Part shown: positions 34,671 through 45,563 of the stretch, piece by piece
Layout of the letters: each line of letters starts with the position of its first letter
How positions within the stretch are numbered: the first letter of the stretch is position 1
Source: Hyposmocoma kahamanoa
Lineage: Eukaryota; Arthropoda; Insecta; Lepidoptera; Cosmopterigidae
Length of the DNA: 64,000 nt
Assembly: GCF_003589595.1 (NCBI RefSeq)
Contig: NW_020655294.1
Location: forward strand, 191,377-255,376
Direction of reading: 5' to 3'
The notes under the pieces: generated by a model
Told to the model about the DNA's origin: nothing
The model's input: the letters and a program-made list of their open reading frames with translations, nothing else
The model's database searches: none
Made by a program: the position numbers and the translations under genes

Positions 34671-34734
34671 GAAAATTTGTGTTCTCTCAATGACAAGATC
34701 AGTGAGTATTAATTAAAAGAAAAATTTAGAAATG

Positions 34735-35095
34735 TTGTACTTGTATCCTCCGCAAGGATGTTACCCTTACTAATTTATATCCAAGATCTATGACAACCTA
34801 TATCGAAAGAAAGAATGTTGTCCATTGTTCATACTATGTTAGGAAATGTAATTTATTTATTACATGAAGAAAATCGTAGAACAAATATTTCTGATTTAAT
34901 TTTTATTTGAAAACTATTGTCTATGATATGTACTAACCTATAGGTATCTTATAATTTAGTGTCTCTTAGAAATATTTGCATTCCGTACTTCAAGCGGTAT
35001 ACAAAACCGGTCAATCTGCAACATAATATGATCAAGCTGTACGGACATTATGCATAGATTGTTTGCTGGACTAGAGTGCGTTCTACTGTATTGTG
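34735..35095 (-). promoter_or_regulatory. Conserved upstream block of gene 5
   Basis: On the minus strand it reads AACAATGGACAACATTC, AGATCTTGGATATAAATTAG (a TATA-like core) and GGAGGATACAAG. The same order occurs upstream of gene 6, gene 7 and the 42-kb pseudogene. Similarity to gene 6 continues upstream to about 35090 (TACTTCAAGCGGTATACAAAA). Probably a core promoter with upstream elements. Confidence 0.6.
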
Positions 35096-35639
35096 GAAGA
35101 AAACATTCAACCATTCCTGCATTTGATGTTTTAATGAGCCCATCAGGTTTCCATTTGAGTACAATGTGGTGCTGCGTTGTTTATGACCACCATATTAGTG
35201 GGAGGAATTGGCAGAACATTCAGAACTAATTGGAAAATAGTATTCATGGCGGCCTAACAATCGCCCATTTTGGAGTGGGATTTGAAAATAAGCAACGCTT
35301 TATTTACAAGCTCATTCCGGCTACCCACATGCAAAATCATTTAAATAATTCTGTACTAAAGGCTCTTAATGTCTTTTGTATGCTGGGCTTAATTAAGTGT
35401 GTTCAGGTGACCTTGCTTGTCGGCTTAGGTCACCTGTGCCAGAAGAGCTGACTATGGAAGAAAGTCGACCCAAAATATGCCGGTTGGTGCGAATACATAC
35501 TGAACTAAAGGGCTCTTCGTTCTTGCCGGCAAGGACAGTTAATTCAAAATTAGACTTGTTTTGGTCACCTCTATTTGCACCTATATAGATAAGAAAGCAA
35601 TCATAATTTTGAATCATATTGATATGATCATCATCATCA
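35096..35639. other. Unrecognised stretch
   Basis: Contains a small inverted repeat CAGGTGACC...GGTCACCTG near 35404-35436. No gene family was recognised. No GT10 exon 2 is present, though one might be expected about here by comparison with the gene 5 unit. Confidence 0.45.
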
Positions 35640-36055
35640 TTATATCAACCGAAAGACGTCTACTGCTGATCATAGGCCTCCCCCAAAGACTGCCAGACTA
35701 GCTGGTCGGACGTGACGTGCGTCCATCGGTGACCCGCCGCCCTTACGAGGTTATCCGTCCATCTAGTATTGGGCCGTTCCACTGAACGCCTTCCCGTCCG
35801 TGGTTTCCTTTCCAGAACCTTTCTGCTCCAACGGCTGTCAGTTCTACGAGCTGTGTTCCCGTCCACTGCCGCTTCAGCTTGCTAATCCTCTGAACTATGT
35901 CGGTGACTTTCGTTCTTTTACGGATTTCTTCATTTCTGGTTCGATCACGTAGAGAAATGCCGAGCATTGTTCACTCCTTAGGTCGCTGAGTGATTTTGTG
36001 CTTTTTTTATGACGCCCATATTAAGTGACCACGTCTCAGAACCATACGTCATCGC
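35640..36055 (-). pseudogene. RTE-type LINE 3' end
   Basis: The minus strand encodes LGISLRDRTRNEEIRKRTKV, DIVQRISKLKRQWTG and, after a frame change, SRKVLERKPRTGRRSV and RAAGHRWTHVTSDQLVWQSL. This is the characteristic C-terminal tail of RTE-clade elements. It ends in a (TCA)n-like 3' tract (ATGATGATGAT on the minus strand). It is truncated and frameshifted. Confidence 0.8.
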
Positions 36056-36529
36056 TGATTGATATGACAAAATTGCATTATGATTAAAAATGAACTAATG
36101 AAATTCAGTTCAGATACGTATTTGGTGACAATCGTTAAGTGTATGGGAAAAATATTCAATTGTAAAATTTTAACGGTGGAAATGTGCAGAACTGTGCAAA
36201 GAGAAAAGTAAGTAATACTGTAGCGCTTCTGCAGGGAGTCGATATTCGGTCCTAATTGATTTCAAAGCAAATACTAAATAAAAAATAAAATAAAATTTTA
36301 AATTTAGAAACTTTACAATTTAACTTGAAAAAGTTTCTAATAAAAATTGATCATGAAGTCTAAAACATTGAGACGTGTGATCACTCTTCTAAGAGGGTAA
36401 GCTGAAAGCTCTTAGTCACTATTAAAAGCGAGCTTAAGTGTTTCCGGGAGACAAAGAACCTTAGCTTACTAACTGGGTGATAAATCTGTCATAGATTTCT
36501 CATAGATGGTGCTACGACTAAAAACTCGT

Positions 36530-36725
36530 TGAAAGACCAAGTACAAAGACACGACGCAAGCACATAGAAAAATTCGTGAGGTCCGTTAGTTCGTTCCGTG
36601 GCTTAGTTGGTATAGCGTCTGGCACGGTATGCAAGAAGACGTCGGTTTGAATCCGACCGGATCGAAGGAATTTTTTCTGAGTGTTTTTTCTGAGTGTTCG
36701 ATCTTTGTATTAATAATTACAAATA
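36530..36725 (+). repeat. tRNA-like SINE, second family
   Basis: TTCGTTCCGTGGCTTAGTTG, GACGTCGGTTTGAATCCGAC and GGATCGAAGGAATTTTTTC, then TTCGATCTTTGTATTAATAA. Confidence 0.72.
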
Positions 36726-36854
36726 CTCTTTGTTGAGTTGTGTTGAGTTTGAGTCATTGACCCTGATCCTACACTGAATTCTACACTATTACATACAAAA
36801 TTTTAATTTTACGTATTATGTTATACTTTCGAAAAAAAATATTTAAAAACCTTA

Positions 36855-38010
36855 ATATATTTCATCATTTCAAAAGTATTCTAATGAGAAGTCAGATAAC
36901 TCTTACATGGAATACAATTTTATTTCACCATTTTATTTAAACGTTACAATTTTCATCACGTTTTCAGGTGATTTCGAAAAACCAATAAACCTACAAAGTT
37001 TTAGGTTTTCGCGGTTGCACATTGGAAATGAAACTATTTTTTGGCATGTCAGTCGTGACTTGTAAAGAGCTCGAATATATTCAGAAAAAAACCTAGATTC
37101 ATTTCCAGTGAAATTGACTTTCCTATTTGTATTGTTGCTAGCAACTTTCGTTATCTATCTCTTATAAGTTTAGTTATTAAAAATAAATCTATTGAGTATT
37201 TGTTACTCCATTTTGGTTTTTAGTCTCTTAATTGTAAACAACCTGTTTAATAAGTAATCTTTTGTACGATATGTTTGAGATTCTATATTTCTTCTGTTGT
37301 TAATCTGCTTACTTTGTATTGTCACTGTATGTTACCAAAAATACAACTAAGCTTTTTGTACGAAGTTCTGCTTATTTAACTTTATTTGTGCAAAAATTAA
37401 GGTTAATAGATCAAAGGATTACAATTTTCACCCACAAGTTTTCATTACGTGCTCTTTCCTTTAGAGATTAGGTTCCAAAAAACACTTCTACAATCATTCC
37501 ATATGCAAAGTTCTAATTTTAAACAGTCCGTTATTTGTCATTTTTATCCATATTTGTTTACATAACAACAGAAATTGACTGTAAGTATTTCGTGGTCCTA
37601 CCTTCAGTATTTTCAGTTGTACGTTAATAAGTTACTCAAAACATATTACTTAATATAACGTATAAGTTATGTCCGATGACGTGTATGTTAAACTGTATTA
37701 TCTGTAAGTGAACTAAAGAAGTTAAAAATATTTAAGTGAAAATATGGAGTTACAATCTTTTGCAACGCTCGAGTTAGCTTACGAAGTGGGAGGGATAACG
37801 AGTATATAAATTGAGTCACAGTTTCGTGCAGTTGAAATTCGTGAGTTTCGGAAATAAGAACGAAACCGGAGAGGTGTAGAAGTGTGTAAAGAAACGGTGA
37901 TGATTGTGGCAATTGAAATGTGGTCTCGTTAACGACGAGAGAATTAAGAGGTGAAGTAGGAAATATTGTAAATGAGAAAAAGAAAACGTCGAAGATAATC
38001 AAAATTAAGG
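36855..38010. repeat. Intron segment duplicated from/with 28575-29960
   Basis: See the matching blocks under the 28575 entry. Its position relative to the gene 6 first exon mirrors that of the other copy relative to gene 5. Confidence 0.62.
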
Positions 38011-38046
38011 TACTGTTTTATGCAAAGTTTATTTCTTTCTTTATAA

Positions 38047-38270
38047 TATCAAGCGATGGGACGAACAAGTCGACTTAGTACCTGATGGTAAGCCACGCAC
38101 CTGTCCATAACAGTTGCAGTCTCCTCAGAGCTTTAAATCGCAAAGATCTAAGGGGCACTGCCACTGCGTCCATCACCCGCAAAACCAGAACACAGTAATG
38201 ATGACATTATTGCTTGGCAGCAGAATAGGTATGGTGGCAGTACTTCCCTGGACGAATACTTTAGCGTCAC
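38047..38270 (-). repeat. 280-bp dispersed repeat copy
   Basis: GCGATGGGACGAACAAGTCG, CCATAACAGTTGCAGTC and GGTGGCAGTACTTCCCTGG in family order, with an internal deletion. Confidence 0.72.
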
Positions 38271-38374
38271 ATTCATCGAAGGCTTTTTAAAAGATAATTT
38301 CTGTACAAAATACTTTGTGCAAAAGAATGACAAAGGATTAAAGGAATTTCAATTATAAACTCTTGTAGTAAACT

Positions 38375-39240
38375 AAAACAGTTAAACAAACCCATAGTAT
38401 TTTTCAGGCATATTATCTGCCACAACTTTACAAAAATGTGAACTAAGGGCTGTAGAAATTGAAGTATTTCTGAGCCTATTCACATATTAGAAGGTTACTG
38501 TGAGAAAAACAAAGGACATACTCCAATAACTTCAAAATTTAAAGGAAAGTGAAAAATCAATCAAATTCACTAACGTAGTCGTATCTATATTTGAAAACCA
38601 ACGAGTAGACACTCAAACGGATTTGCATTGAAACTACAGAAACCTAACAACAAAAAATTACCTAATTTAGAACAACAGAAAAAATATTTTATTTGTATGT
38701 CTTACAACAATCACATTTGCTAAGTTAACATTTTATCACACGATCAGTCAGGACAGATACGCCACAATTCTCAATAACTTCTAAATCAATAAAGAATCAG
38801 GACTGCCGCATCAAGTTGATTGCAGATGGTTGCATCATTCGCTGAAAAATCTGGTCTGGTGCCTTGTAACTAAAGTTGAGAAATTAGGGAGTGCCTCAGG
38901 TAACGTGTTGAGACCATTGTTATTCTTAATATACATAATGACGTTCCGGAATCAATTAACAACCCTATGATTTGCAGATGACTGTACGGTAATTCATGAA
39001 ATGAAACAAACATAAACAAAAATTTGAATTCTGTAATTGAATGGTTGAAATATAATAACCTAGTTATAAATCTTGACAGAACAAAAATTATAACTTTGAA
39101 CAAAGAAATAATAAACCTGCGCAAATTGGAGTGATCTATGAAATCAGTGAAGTTGGTCAAATAATGACTGTAAAATTCTTGGGTATATGTATACATGGTT
39201 TATTTTTATATCAGTAGTCTATTTTTAATACGCACTTGGT
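38375..39240 (+). pseudogene. Non-LTR reverse transcriptase remnant
   Basis: Around 38888-39130 the plus strand encodes VPQGNVLRPLLFLIYIM, FADDCTVIHEMK, then NSVIEWLKYNNLVINL and TVKFLGI, the RT B and C boxes and downstream LINE motifs. A stop interrupts before FADD and the copy is frayed at both ends. The leading 38375-38860 segment matches 31870-32330. Confidence 0.72.
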
Positions 39241-39802
39241 ATTCAAAGGCTCCATTTAAAAAAAAAACTGGTAAATCAAATTTTCCATTTTCACATCAAG
39301 AAAGTTGGAATATCAACGGAATATGGAAGAATAACAATTTTTAATCAGCTTCACTAACTCAGCAAATACACACATAATTACAAAATGATATTGATAATCC
39401 AGTAAAAGATGCTGAAAATATTTTTTAATCAAAATATAATACGAAACATTTTTACAAACATACTAGCTGTACCATGCGTTACAATGCCTAGACGCTTTTG
39501 TTAGATCAGCTGGACCACCTATACCTAATTCTTAAATGCTCGTTATACTTCAGAAAATATTTCAAATAGTCTACGGGAAAAACATACAAACATACTTTCT
39601 TTATACTAACATTTATAATGAAAATTGTCAGCACTGCTTTGCAACAACTTTAAAGCTCGCGATATATTTAAAACTTCTTAATTTAGAGTAACAGAAATTT
39701 ATAGAAAGAATGCGAAATTATTTGACCCAAGAATATAGAGTGTTAGCTTCAGAAAAGTGTTTATATTAAGTTGATTTAACATAATCTCAGTACAGAGTAC
39801 TA

Positions 39803-40235
39803 AAAAAACCGACCTCAAAAGTACGTGGCATTACGTCTATTTGCTAAGTTTTGTTGAAATATCCCCTAGTTCGCCACTATACAGGACTTGACACTGGAGA
39901 TAATAAAAACAGGTTCTCATTAAGACACTACTCAAAGTATATCGAGAGAAAAACGCCTTGAATTGGGGAAACAGCAAAATCAACCATTAAAGTAATTGCT
40001 CTTAAATTAAAGTCAGGCGCTATTTACAAAAATGAATCTTCATGCGTGAACAGCCACCCTTCGAGGTGGATGATTTTCTTCAGAATGAAATGGGACCACT
40101 ATGGAAGTACCTCCTTTCCAACAAAAAATCATGAAAATCGGTTCACAAATACCGGAGTTATCGCGTAACATACATACACACAAAAAAAACATACAGTCGA
40201 ATTGAGAACCTCCTCCTTTTTTGAAGTCGGTTAAA
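39803..40235. mobile_element. Inverted-repeat element with AAACCGAC termini
   Basis: Begins AAAAAAACCGACCTCAAAAG and ends CTTTTTTGAAGTCGGTTAAA, which are inverted copies of each other. Internal text includes ATGAAAATCGGTTCACAAAT and an ACATACATACACAC run. From memory it resembles a repeat common in Lepidoptera. No coding region. Confidence 0.55.
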
Positions 40236-40596
40236 AATAATAAACATTTTGAATTTATTTTATTGTGTATAAGTTACGATGTAATTTACAAATGCCAGTT
40301 TGCATTGAGTAGTTTGATTTTTTTCATTTCATTGCATTGCATGCGCGTATTATTAAGTTTTTTAAAGTAAGCGTTGGAATAAGTAAAACAATACGCCAGT
40401 GTAGCAGCTGATATTCCAATTCAATTGCTCTAATTGTAAACTGTCGATCTGTCTATGTTCTCTTCTGAATGTGCGGCGATACACTAAAGCAGGACAACCT
40501 AGTCATCGAGTTGTTTTATGAATATTTATGTAGCCGAGTACTACATTTGACTCGTTACCCATCAGAACCACTGAAGATCGCCACATTCAAACTTAC

Positions 40597-41486
40597 CGCG
40601 TATAATTTGCACCTCCGTAAACAATCGGTACTGCAAAGTTTTGAACCGCTTTTAACAATTTTTCCGTCACATAGTCCTCATACATGGAATTCTCAAATGC
40701 CAAATAAAAGTAATAATCTGATTCTATCAACTCATCACATTCTTTGTCTCTACATTGACAGAATCCTGTATGTAGTGGATTGCAACCACCACATACGTCA
40801 ACTTCTAAGTTATACTTTTTCAGCTCAAAAATCAATCCTCTTGCAAGTACTTCGCGTTGACCCGACGTTTCACAGTGCGATACAAACCACAGCGCAGCTT
40901 TATTTTTCTTTTGCAATTTATTTTTTATTTCTTCACTTATCGGTTTCATATCATTGAATTCTACCCAATTCATGTTAATTTTAGGTCCTATTGCTTTACC
41001 GTCATTGTCTTTTACTGTTACGTATTTGAAAAAAATATCAGAATCCAATTTAAACGTCCAAGTCAAATTGAAAAATCCGTTATAATGTTTTGGTATTACA
41101 GACAGAACAGGCGGTTCATCACACATAAAAATATACAACTGATCGCCACCTCTTTCTGCTGGAATGTCCGTGTCCATATCTAAGGCTTTAAGTTTTGCAG
41201 CGTTAAATAATATGACGTGAAAATTAGTAATATTAGAGAAATATGATCTATTGGTAGTCAGAAAGCAATTTCGAAAGTAACATTTATTGTCAATAAAATA
41301 TTGCTGTCCAGATTTCAAAAGGAAACAAGGTCGACAGTATTTAACATTTGCCCATATTAATATATAAATTAGGTTCCCAGCTTCGTTTACATGTCCTATA
41401 TCGCAAAATGTCCACTTAAATAATAACATGAACATTATTTGTATCGAATTTACTTCTTTTTTTTGAATTTTCACAATCATTTTCAT
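40597..41486 (-). CDS. GT10 fucosyltransferase-like gene 6, exon 1 (no nearby exon 2)
   Basis: Open from ATG at 41486 to the donor CG|GTAAGT at 40597/40596. It encodes a hydrophobic start (IQIMFMLLFKWTF), LIYILIWANV, NGFFNLTWTFKLDSD, WFVSHCETSGQRE, VDVCGGCN, GFCQC, ECDELIESDYYFYLAFENSM, YEDYVTEK and VPIVYGGANYTR. All motifs are intact, which suggests selection. No exon 2 was found on the minus strand before the next first exon at 34670; the nearest is 26976-26712, 13.6 kb downstream, which would give 384 codons. Intron-side sequence (40430-40590) matches that of gene 5. It could share exon 2 with gene 5, use an unrecognised exon, or be a recent pseudogene. Confidence 0.82.
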
Positions 41487-41559
41487 GAAATTTTTTAATC
41501 TATTAGTGACGAGTTCAACAATTTTTAATTTAAAGAAAAGAGAACAAATTAGAAATATT

Positions 41560-41965
41560 GTACTTGTATCCTCTGCAAGCGCGTTACCTTTACTAATTTA
41601 TACCCGAGATCTCTAACAACTTCTACCGAAAGAAGGAATGTTGTCCATTGTTCATAATAAGTTAGTTAATGTTATTAATATATTACATAAAGAAAATCGT
41701 GAAACAAATACTTCCGATTAAATATTTACACGAAAAACTATTGTTTTTAAGATTTTTCAACTTACTTTGATGAAAACGAGCGAATATGAACTCTACTCCT
41801 TTTATAATCGAGTGTCTTTTAGAAATACTTGCATTATGTACTTCAAGTGATATATATAAAACTGGTCGGACTGTCATATATAATTAATAATAATATGGTA
41901 AATCCACACGGACATTACGCACACACTTTTTGTTGGACAAGGTTGCGTTCTAGAACAATGCACAT
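41560..41965 (-). promoter_or_regulatory. Conserved upstream block of gene 6
   Basis: On the minus strand: GAACAATGGACAACATTCC, AGATCTCGGGTATAAATTAG, AAAGGTAACGCGCTTGCAG and AGGATACAAG, as upstream of genes 5 and 7. Further upstream, TCACTTGAAGTACATAATGC matches the gene 5 and gene 7 upstream DNA. Confidence 0.62.
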
Positions 41966-41982
41966 AAACATTACATCAGATA

Positions 41983-42095
41983 TTATATTTGTTCTACAAC
42001 TTTCTCCGTGTAATTTATAATATGTCGTCTTAGATCTCGGCCATAAATTAGTAACGGTAACGCTCTTACGGTGGATACAAGTGCAACACTTTTTA
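41983..42095 (+). promoter_or_regulatory. Conserved upstream block of the 42-kb pseudogene
   Basis: ATTTGTTCTACAACTTTCTC, AGATCTCGGCCATAAATTAG and ACGGTGGATACAAGTGCAAC match the gene 7 upstream region (54140-54290). The TATA-like core is altered from TATAAATTAG to CATAAATTAG. It lies head to head with the gene 6 block. Confidence 0.55.
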
Positions 42096-42257
42096 TGTTT
42101 TCGTCGTCATGTTGCCTTGCCATTGAAATTACAAAATTTTCGTCAAAATAATTATAGATATTTATCGAGTTCTTAGGTTTTCGCGATTGTTACACATAGG
42201 AAATGAAATTATTTTTCCGTATTTAAATCGCGTATATTTGTTTTTAGAATTTGAGTA

Positions 42258-43268
42258 AGTAAAAAAATAAAGTTGAATTGGATACAAATAGTTCTCACTT
42301 TGATATTTTTTTATTTTTTTATTAACTGCCTCCGTGGCCGAACGGTTACCATGCCGTACTGCCACGCAGAGGTCCCAGGTTCGATTCCCGGGCCGGGAGA
42401 AATAGTTGTATGGCCTACAATTATTTCTCTCGTGAGTTTGGGTGTAATTTGTGGTTGTCTATGTGTGTGTCCATGGCACCCGCGACACAGGGTTTTCCCT
42501 AGTGCGGGGCTATGTTGAGTGTGTGCGTTAAAAAAAAAAAAAAAATTTGAATATTTGACTTTTTGCATTTTAGGGCACTCAAACAAAGCAGAGGACCTAA
42601 TTTATATACCAGTATGGGCCAATGTTCATTGCTGGCGATTTTGTCCCCTCAAGGCACTTATGTAAACAGCAATATTTTATTAAAAAATATCAATTTCAAA
42701 ACTGTTTTCTGACTGCCAATCGACATATTTTTCTAATATTACTGACATTCACGTCCTATTGTTTCACGCTGAAAGGCTTCAAGAACTAGATACAGCTATG
42801 GACTTTCCAACAGAAAGGAGTGAAGATCAGTTGTATATTTTTATGAGTGATGGACCGCCAATTCAGAATGCAGTAGGTACCATATCATTATAATGGATAC
42901 TTCAATTTAATTTAGAAGTATAAATAGAATTCAGACATTTTATTCAAATACGTAACAGTAAAAGATGATGAAGGCAAAGCAATAGGACCTAAAATTAACA
43001 TGAATAAGATAGATTTCAACAATATGGAACCGATAAGTGAGGAAATAAAAAATAAATTGCAAAAGAAAAATAATGCTGCTCTCTGGTTTGTACCACATTG
43101 TGAACCGGCGGGTCAACGCGAAGTACTTGTAAGCAGTTGATTATTGAATTGGAAAAATGTAATTTAGGGATTGACGTATGTGGTGCGTGTAATCCACTAC
43201 ACACAGGATTCTGTCAATGTAGAGATAAAGAATGTGATGAGTTGCTAGAATCAAATTATTACTTTTCT
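42258..43268 (+). pseudogene. GT10 exon 1 pseudogene broken by a SINE
   Basis: The N-terminal codons (AATAAAGTTGAATTGGATAC, encoding KLNWIQ) are followed by an inserted tRNA-headed SINE at 42326-42545. Exon homology then resumes at about 42575 with EDLIYIPVWANV, QNCFLT-like, YFSNITDIHVLLFH, RSEDQLYIFMSDGPP, a damaged FNL-W segment, GKAIGPKINMN, KKNNAALWFV, CGACNPLHTGFCQC and ECDELLESNYYF. Several frameshifts and stops are present, the ATG is lost, and the copy ends before the FENS-DYVTEK motif. It belongs to the ANYTR group and was divergent from gene 6. Confidence 0.85.
42326..42545 (+). mobile_element. tRNA-headed SINE, copy 2 (inside GT10 pseudogene)
   Basis: CTGCCTCCGTGGCCGAACGG, GGTTCGATTCCCGGGCCGGG, then the body to GCTATGTTGAGTGTGTGCG and a poly-A of about 15. 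The flanks TTTGATATTTTT and TTTGAATATTTGA may be a blurred target duplication. Confidence 0.88.
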
Positions 43269-43532
43269 AAAAACTTCCCTCTATGAAAAAGGTGAAGTGA
43301 AGGCTACGTGCCGAGGGGTTTTATCTCTAGAGACCGAAGGTTTTCACAGATTGCAGAAGTAGATTTTCAAGGCACAAAGTCGAACCACAAGCTGATAATT
43401 GTCTTTTATATGATACGATCAATGCCACTATGTTCAAAGATAGCGGGTATCTTGATAGTGGTAAATGCTTGGAGGATGACGTAATAGAATGCTGCGCGTT
43501 ATCAAATGCACTGATGGAGTGGAGCCCACCAT

Positions 43533-45490
43533 AACGGTAACCTAACACAAACTCGAATTTTTTTTTTCGAAATAACGTTTGTTCGAATTTTCATTACACC
43601 GAAAGCCGAATTATAACGAAACCGTTGTTCTTTCAGGGTATGTTGATTGTTTATCGCAAAGACACGATTAGGTTCGGTTAGGTTAGGTTGAGTTTGTGCC
43701 GTGGGGTTCCACAGGGCTCGGTTCTGGGCCCGCTGTTGTGGAACCTTGGGTACGACTACGTGCTCCGAGGATCTCTCCCCGTTGGACTGGGTGTCATCTG
43801 CTACGCAGATGACACTCTAGTCTACGCCCGGGGGCGGGATTGGGGGGAAGCGTCGCGACTGGCCACGGAGGGAAGCGCCCTAGTGGTCAGCCGCATTGGG
43901 GAGCTGGGGCTCACGGTCGCCTTCGACAAAACAGAGGTCATAGCATTCTATGGCCTCCGTCGAGGGCCTCCGCCCGGCTCCTGGGTGGAGGTGGGAGGAA
44001 GGAGGGTCGGGGTGAGCCCTCATATAAAGTATCTTGGGCTCACCCTGGACAGCCGGTGGAACTTCAAAGAGCACTTCCACCGGCTGTCGCCGCGACTCGT
44101 GTCCGCCGCGGCGGCGCTTGGGCGCCTTATGCCAAACGTGGGGGGACCCAGCTCCCTATGTCGTCGGCTTTATGCTGGCGTCATACGGAGCATGGCCCTC
44201 TACGGGGCGCCCATCTGGGCGGAGGCCCTCACCACCAGACTGCGGCCGCTTCTGCGCAGACCGCAGAAGCTAATGGCGGTGAGGGCGATTCGGGCATACC
44301 GGACGGTTTCCGGAGCGGCGGCATGCGCCCTGGCTGGATCCGCACCCTGGGAGCTCGAGGCATCCGTCCTCGAGCAGACCTACAGGTGCCGTGCGGAAGC
44401 CAGGGCACGTGGAGAGCGCCCCACACAAGAGGAGCTAGTGGGGGTTCGGCGTGCCGCCAAGACCGCCGTCCAGGCGGGGTGGGAGGAGGCACTCCGATCG
44501 GCCAGATACGGGGAGCGCACCGTCCAGGCGCTGCTCCCTGTACTGGCCGATTGGAGAAAGAGGAGGCACGGGTCCCTCACCTACCGTCTTGTTCAGGTAC
44601 TCACCGGACACGGCTGTTTCGGTGACTACCTGCACAAGATCGCACGGAGGGAGGTGACCCCGGAGTGTCACGAGTGCGGCGCTGCTACAGACTCGGCGAG
44701 GCACACCTTGGAGGTGTACCCGACCTGGAGCCAGCAGCGCCGGGATCTCGTAGAGGTGGTGGGACGAGACCTCTCACTGCCCAGCATAGTTAGAGCCATG
44801 CTGGGAAGCGAGAGGTCATGGCAGGCGATGGTCTCCTTCTGCGAGGACGTGATGTCGCAGAAGGAGACAGCCGAACGGGTCCGCGAAGACAGCGCCCTCT
44901 CGGACCCCATTCGGCGTCGGCGGAGAGGACGCACGCGACGGCTCTTCGCCGACCGCCTGCGTCCCATCAGCGGAGGCCAGCAGGGTGCGGGGTTGGGAGA
45001 CCCTGCCCCTGCATTGCACAGGCCTCCGCCGCCGGTAGATGCCCCAAATGTTCCGGGGCATCTCCGTGCAGTTCGCCCCCCATGATTAAGGGGGCGATGG
45101 TGTAGGGGTCCGCCCAAAGGTGGACCAGCACCACCGGAGTCGCGGTAGCATCTGAAAGGGACCCCGCGGCTCCGGCGCCAGGTGCGCGCAGGAACATCGT
45201 GAGGTTTTTAGTGGGTATGCTCTTGGGGATCGACATAGTCCCCAGGAGAGAGTCCCACATATCCCCGCCGTTTCCCAGCGGCGGGGAATGCGTAACGCAT
45301 TTTCCTCACGGTAATAAAAAAAAAAAAAAAAGGTTAGGTTAAGTTGGGTTCAGTCCAGTCCCATATAACCCCGGCTCAGCCCCCGCGGGTCCGGGGTATC
45401 TGTAAGCACATTCCCCAGAAAATTCGAGCAAACGTTATTTCTGGAAAATGTCATTTCGAACTATTGATAGGTAACCCACTATAAGGAGTT
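43533..45490. mobile_element. Inverted-repeat (foldback/MITE-like) element interrupted by a LINE
   Basis: The left arm has GAAATAACGTTTGTTCGAAT (about 43569) and the right arm, read backwards, GAAATAACGTTTGCTCGAAT (about 45441). Similarity continues outward through GTAACCTA/GTTACCTA to about 43533 and 45486. Without the LINE the element would be about 310 bp. The interior held TTAGGTT-type words. Confidence 0.7.
43688..45331 (+). pseudogene. 5'-truncated R1-clade LINE ORF2 with 3' UTR and poly-A
   Basis: The frame 43688-45085 encodes the C-terminal half of ORF2, starting at LCRGVPQGSVLGPLLWN and including the catalytic CYADDTLVYARG, HIKYLGLTLD, YGAPIWAEAL, and a C-terminal Cys/His knuckle reading CHECG...RHTLEVYPTW. 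The last knuckle Cys is Tyr here. A 230-bp 3' UTR and poly-A (45317-45331) follow. The GC content is far above the surroundings. Flanking GGTTAGGTTGAGTT (43681-43694) and GGTTAGGTTAAGTT (45332-45345) look like a target duplication. Other frames over this span are shadows. Confidence 0.87.
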
Positions 45491-45563
45491 TTCAGTGATA
45501 GAAAATGCTCTTTACGTCGCCACTCCAAATTCAAATCAACCTAAATAGATGTAAGAGAAATAA

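Noticed and set aside
37688..38002. 104-codon minus-strand frame, and its counterpart at 29683-29910
   Set aside because: Both fall in homologous intron DNA but translate differently with no motif, so they are not coding.
40469..40957. 162-codon plus-strand open frame
   Set aside because: It is antisense to gene 6 exon 1; similar mirror frames appear opposite genes 5 and 7 because of shared codon bias.
42326..42400. tRNA gene candidates (also 10290-10363, 13560-13640, 19760-19835, 59200-59273)
   Set aside because: A and B boxes are present but the acceptor stems do not pair and each is followed by a SINE body and tail.
43840..45260. Many long open frames on both strands in 43.8-45.3 kb
   Set aside because: They are shadows of the GC-rich R1-type LINE frame (43688-45085); only that frame has RT motifs.
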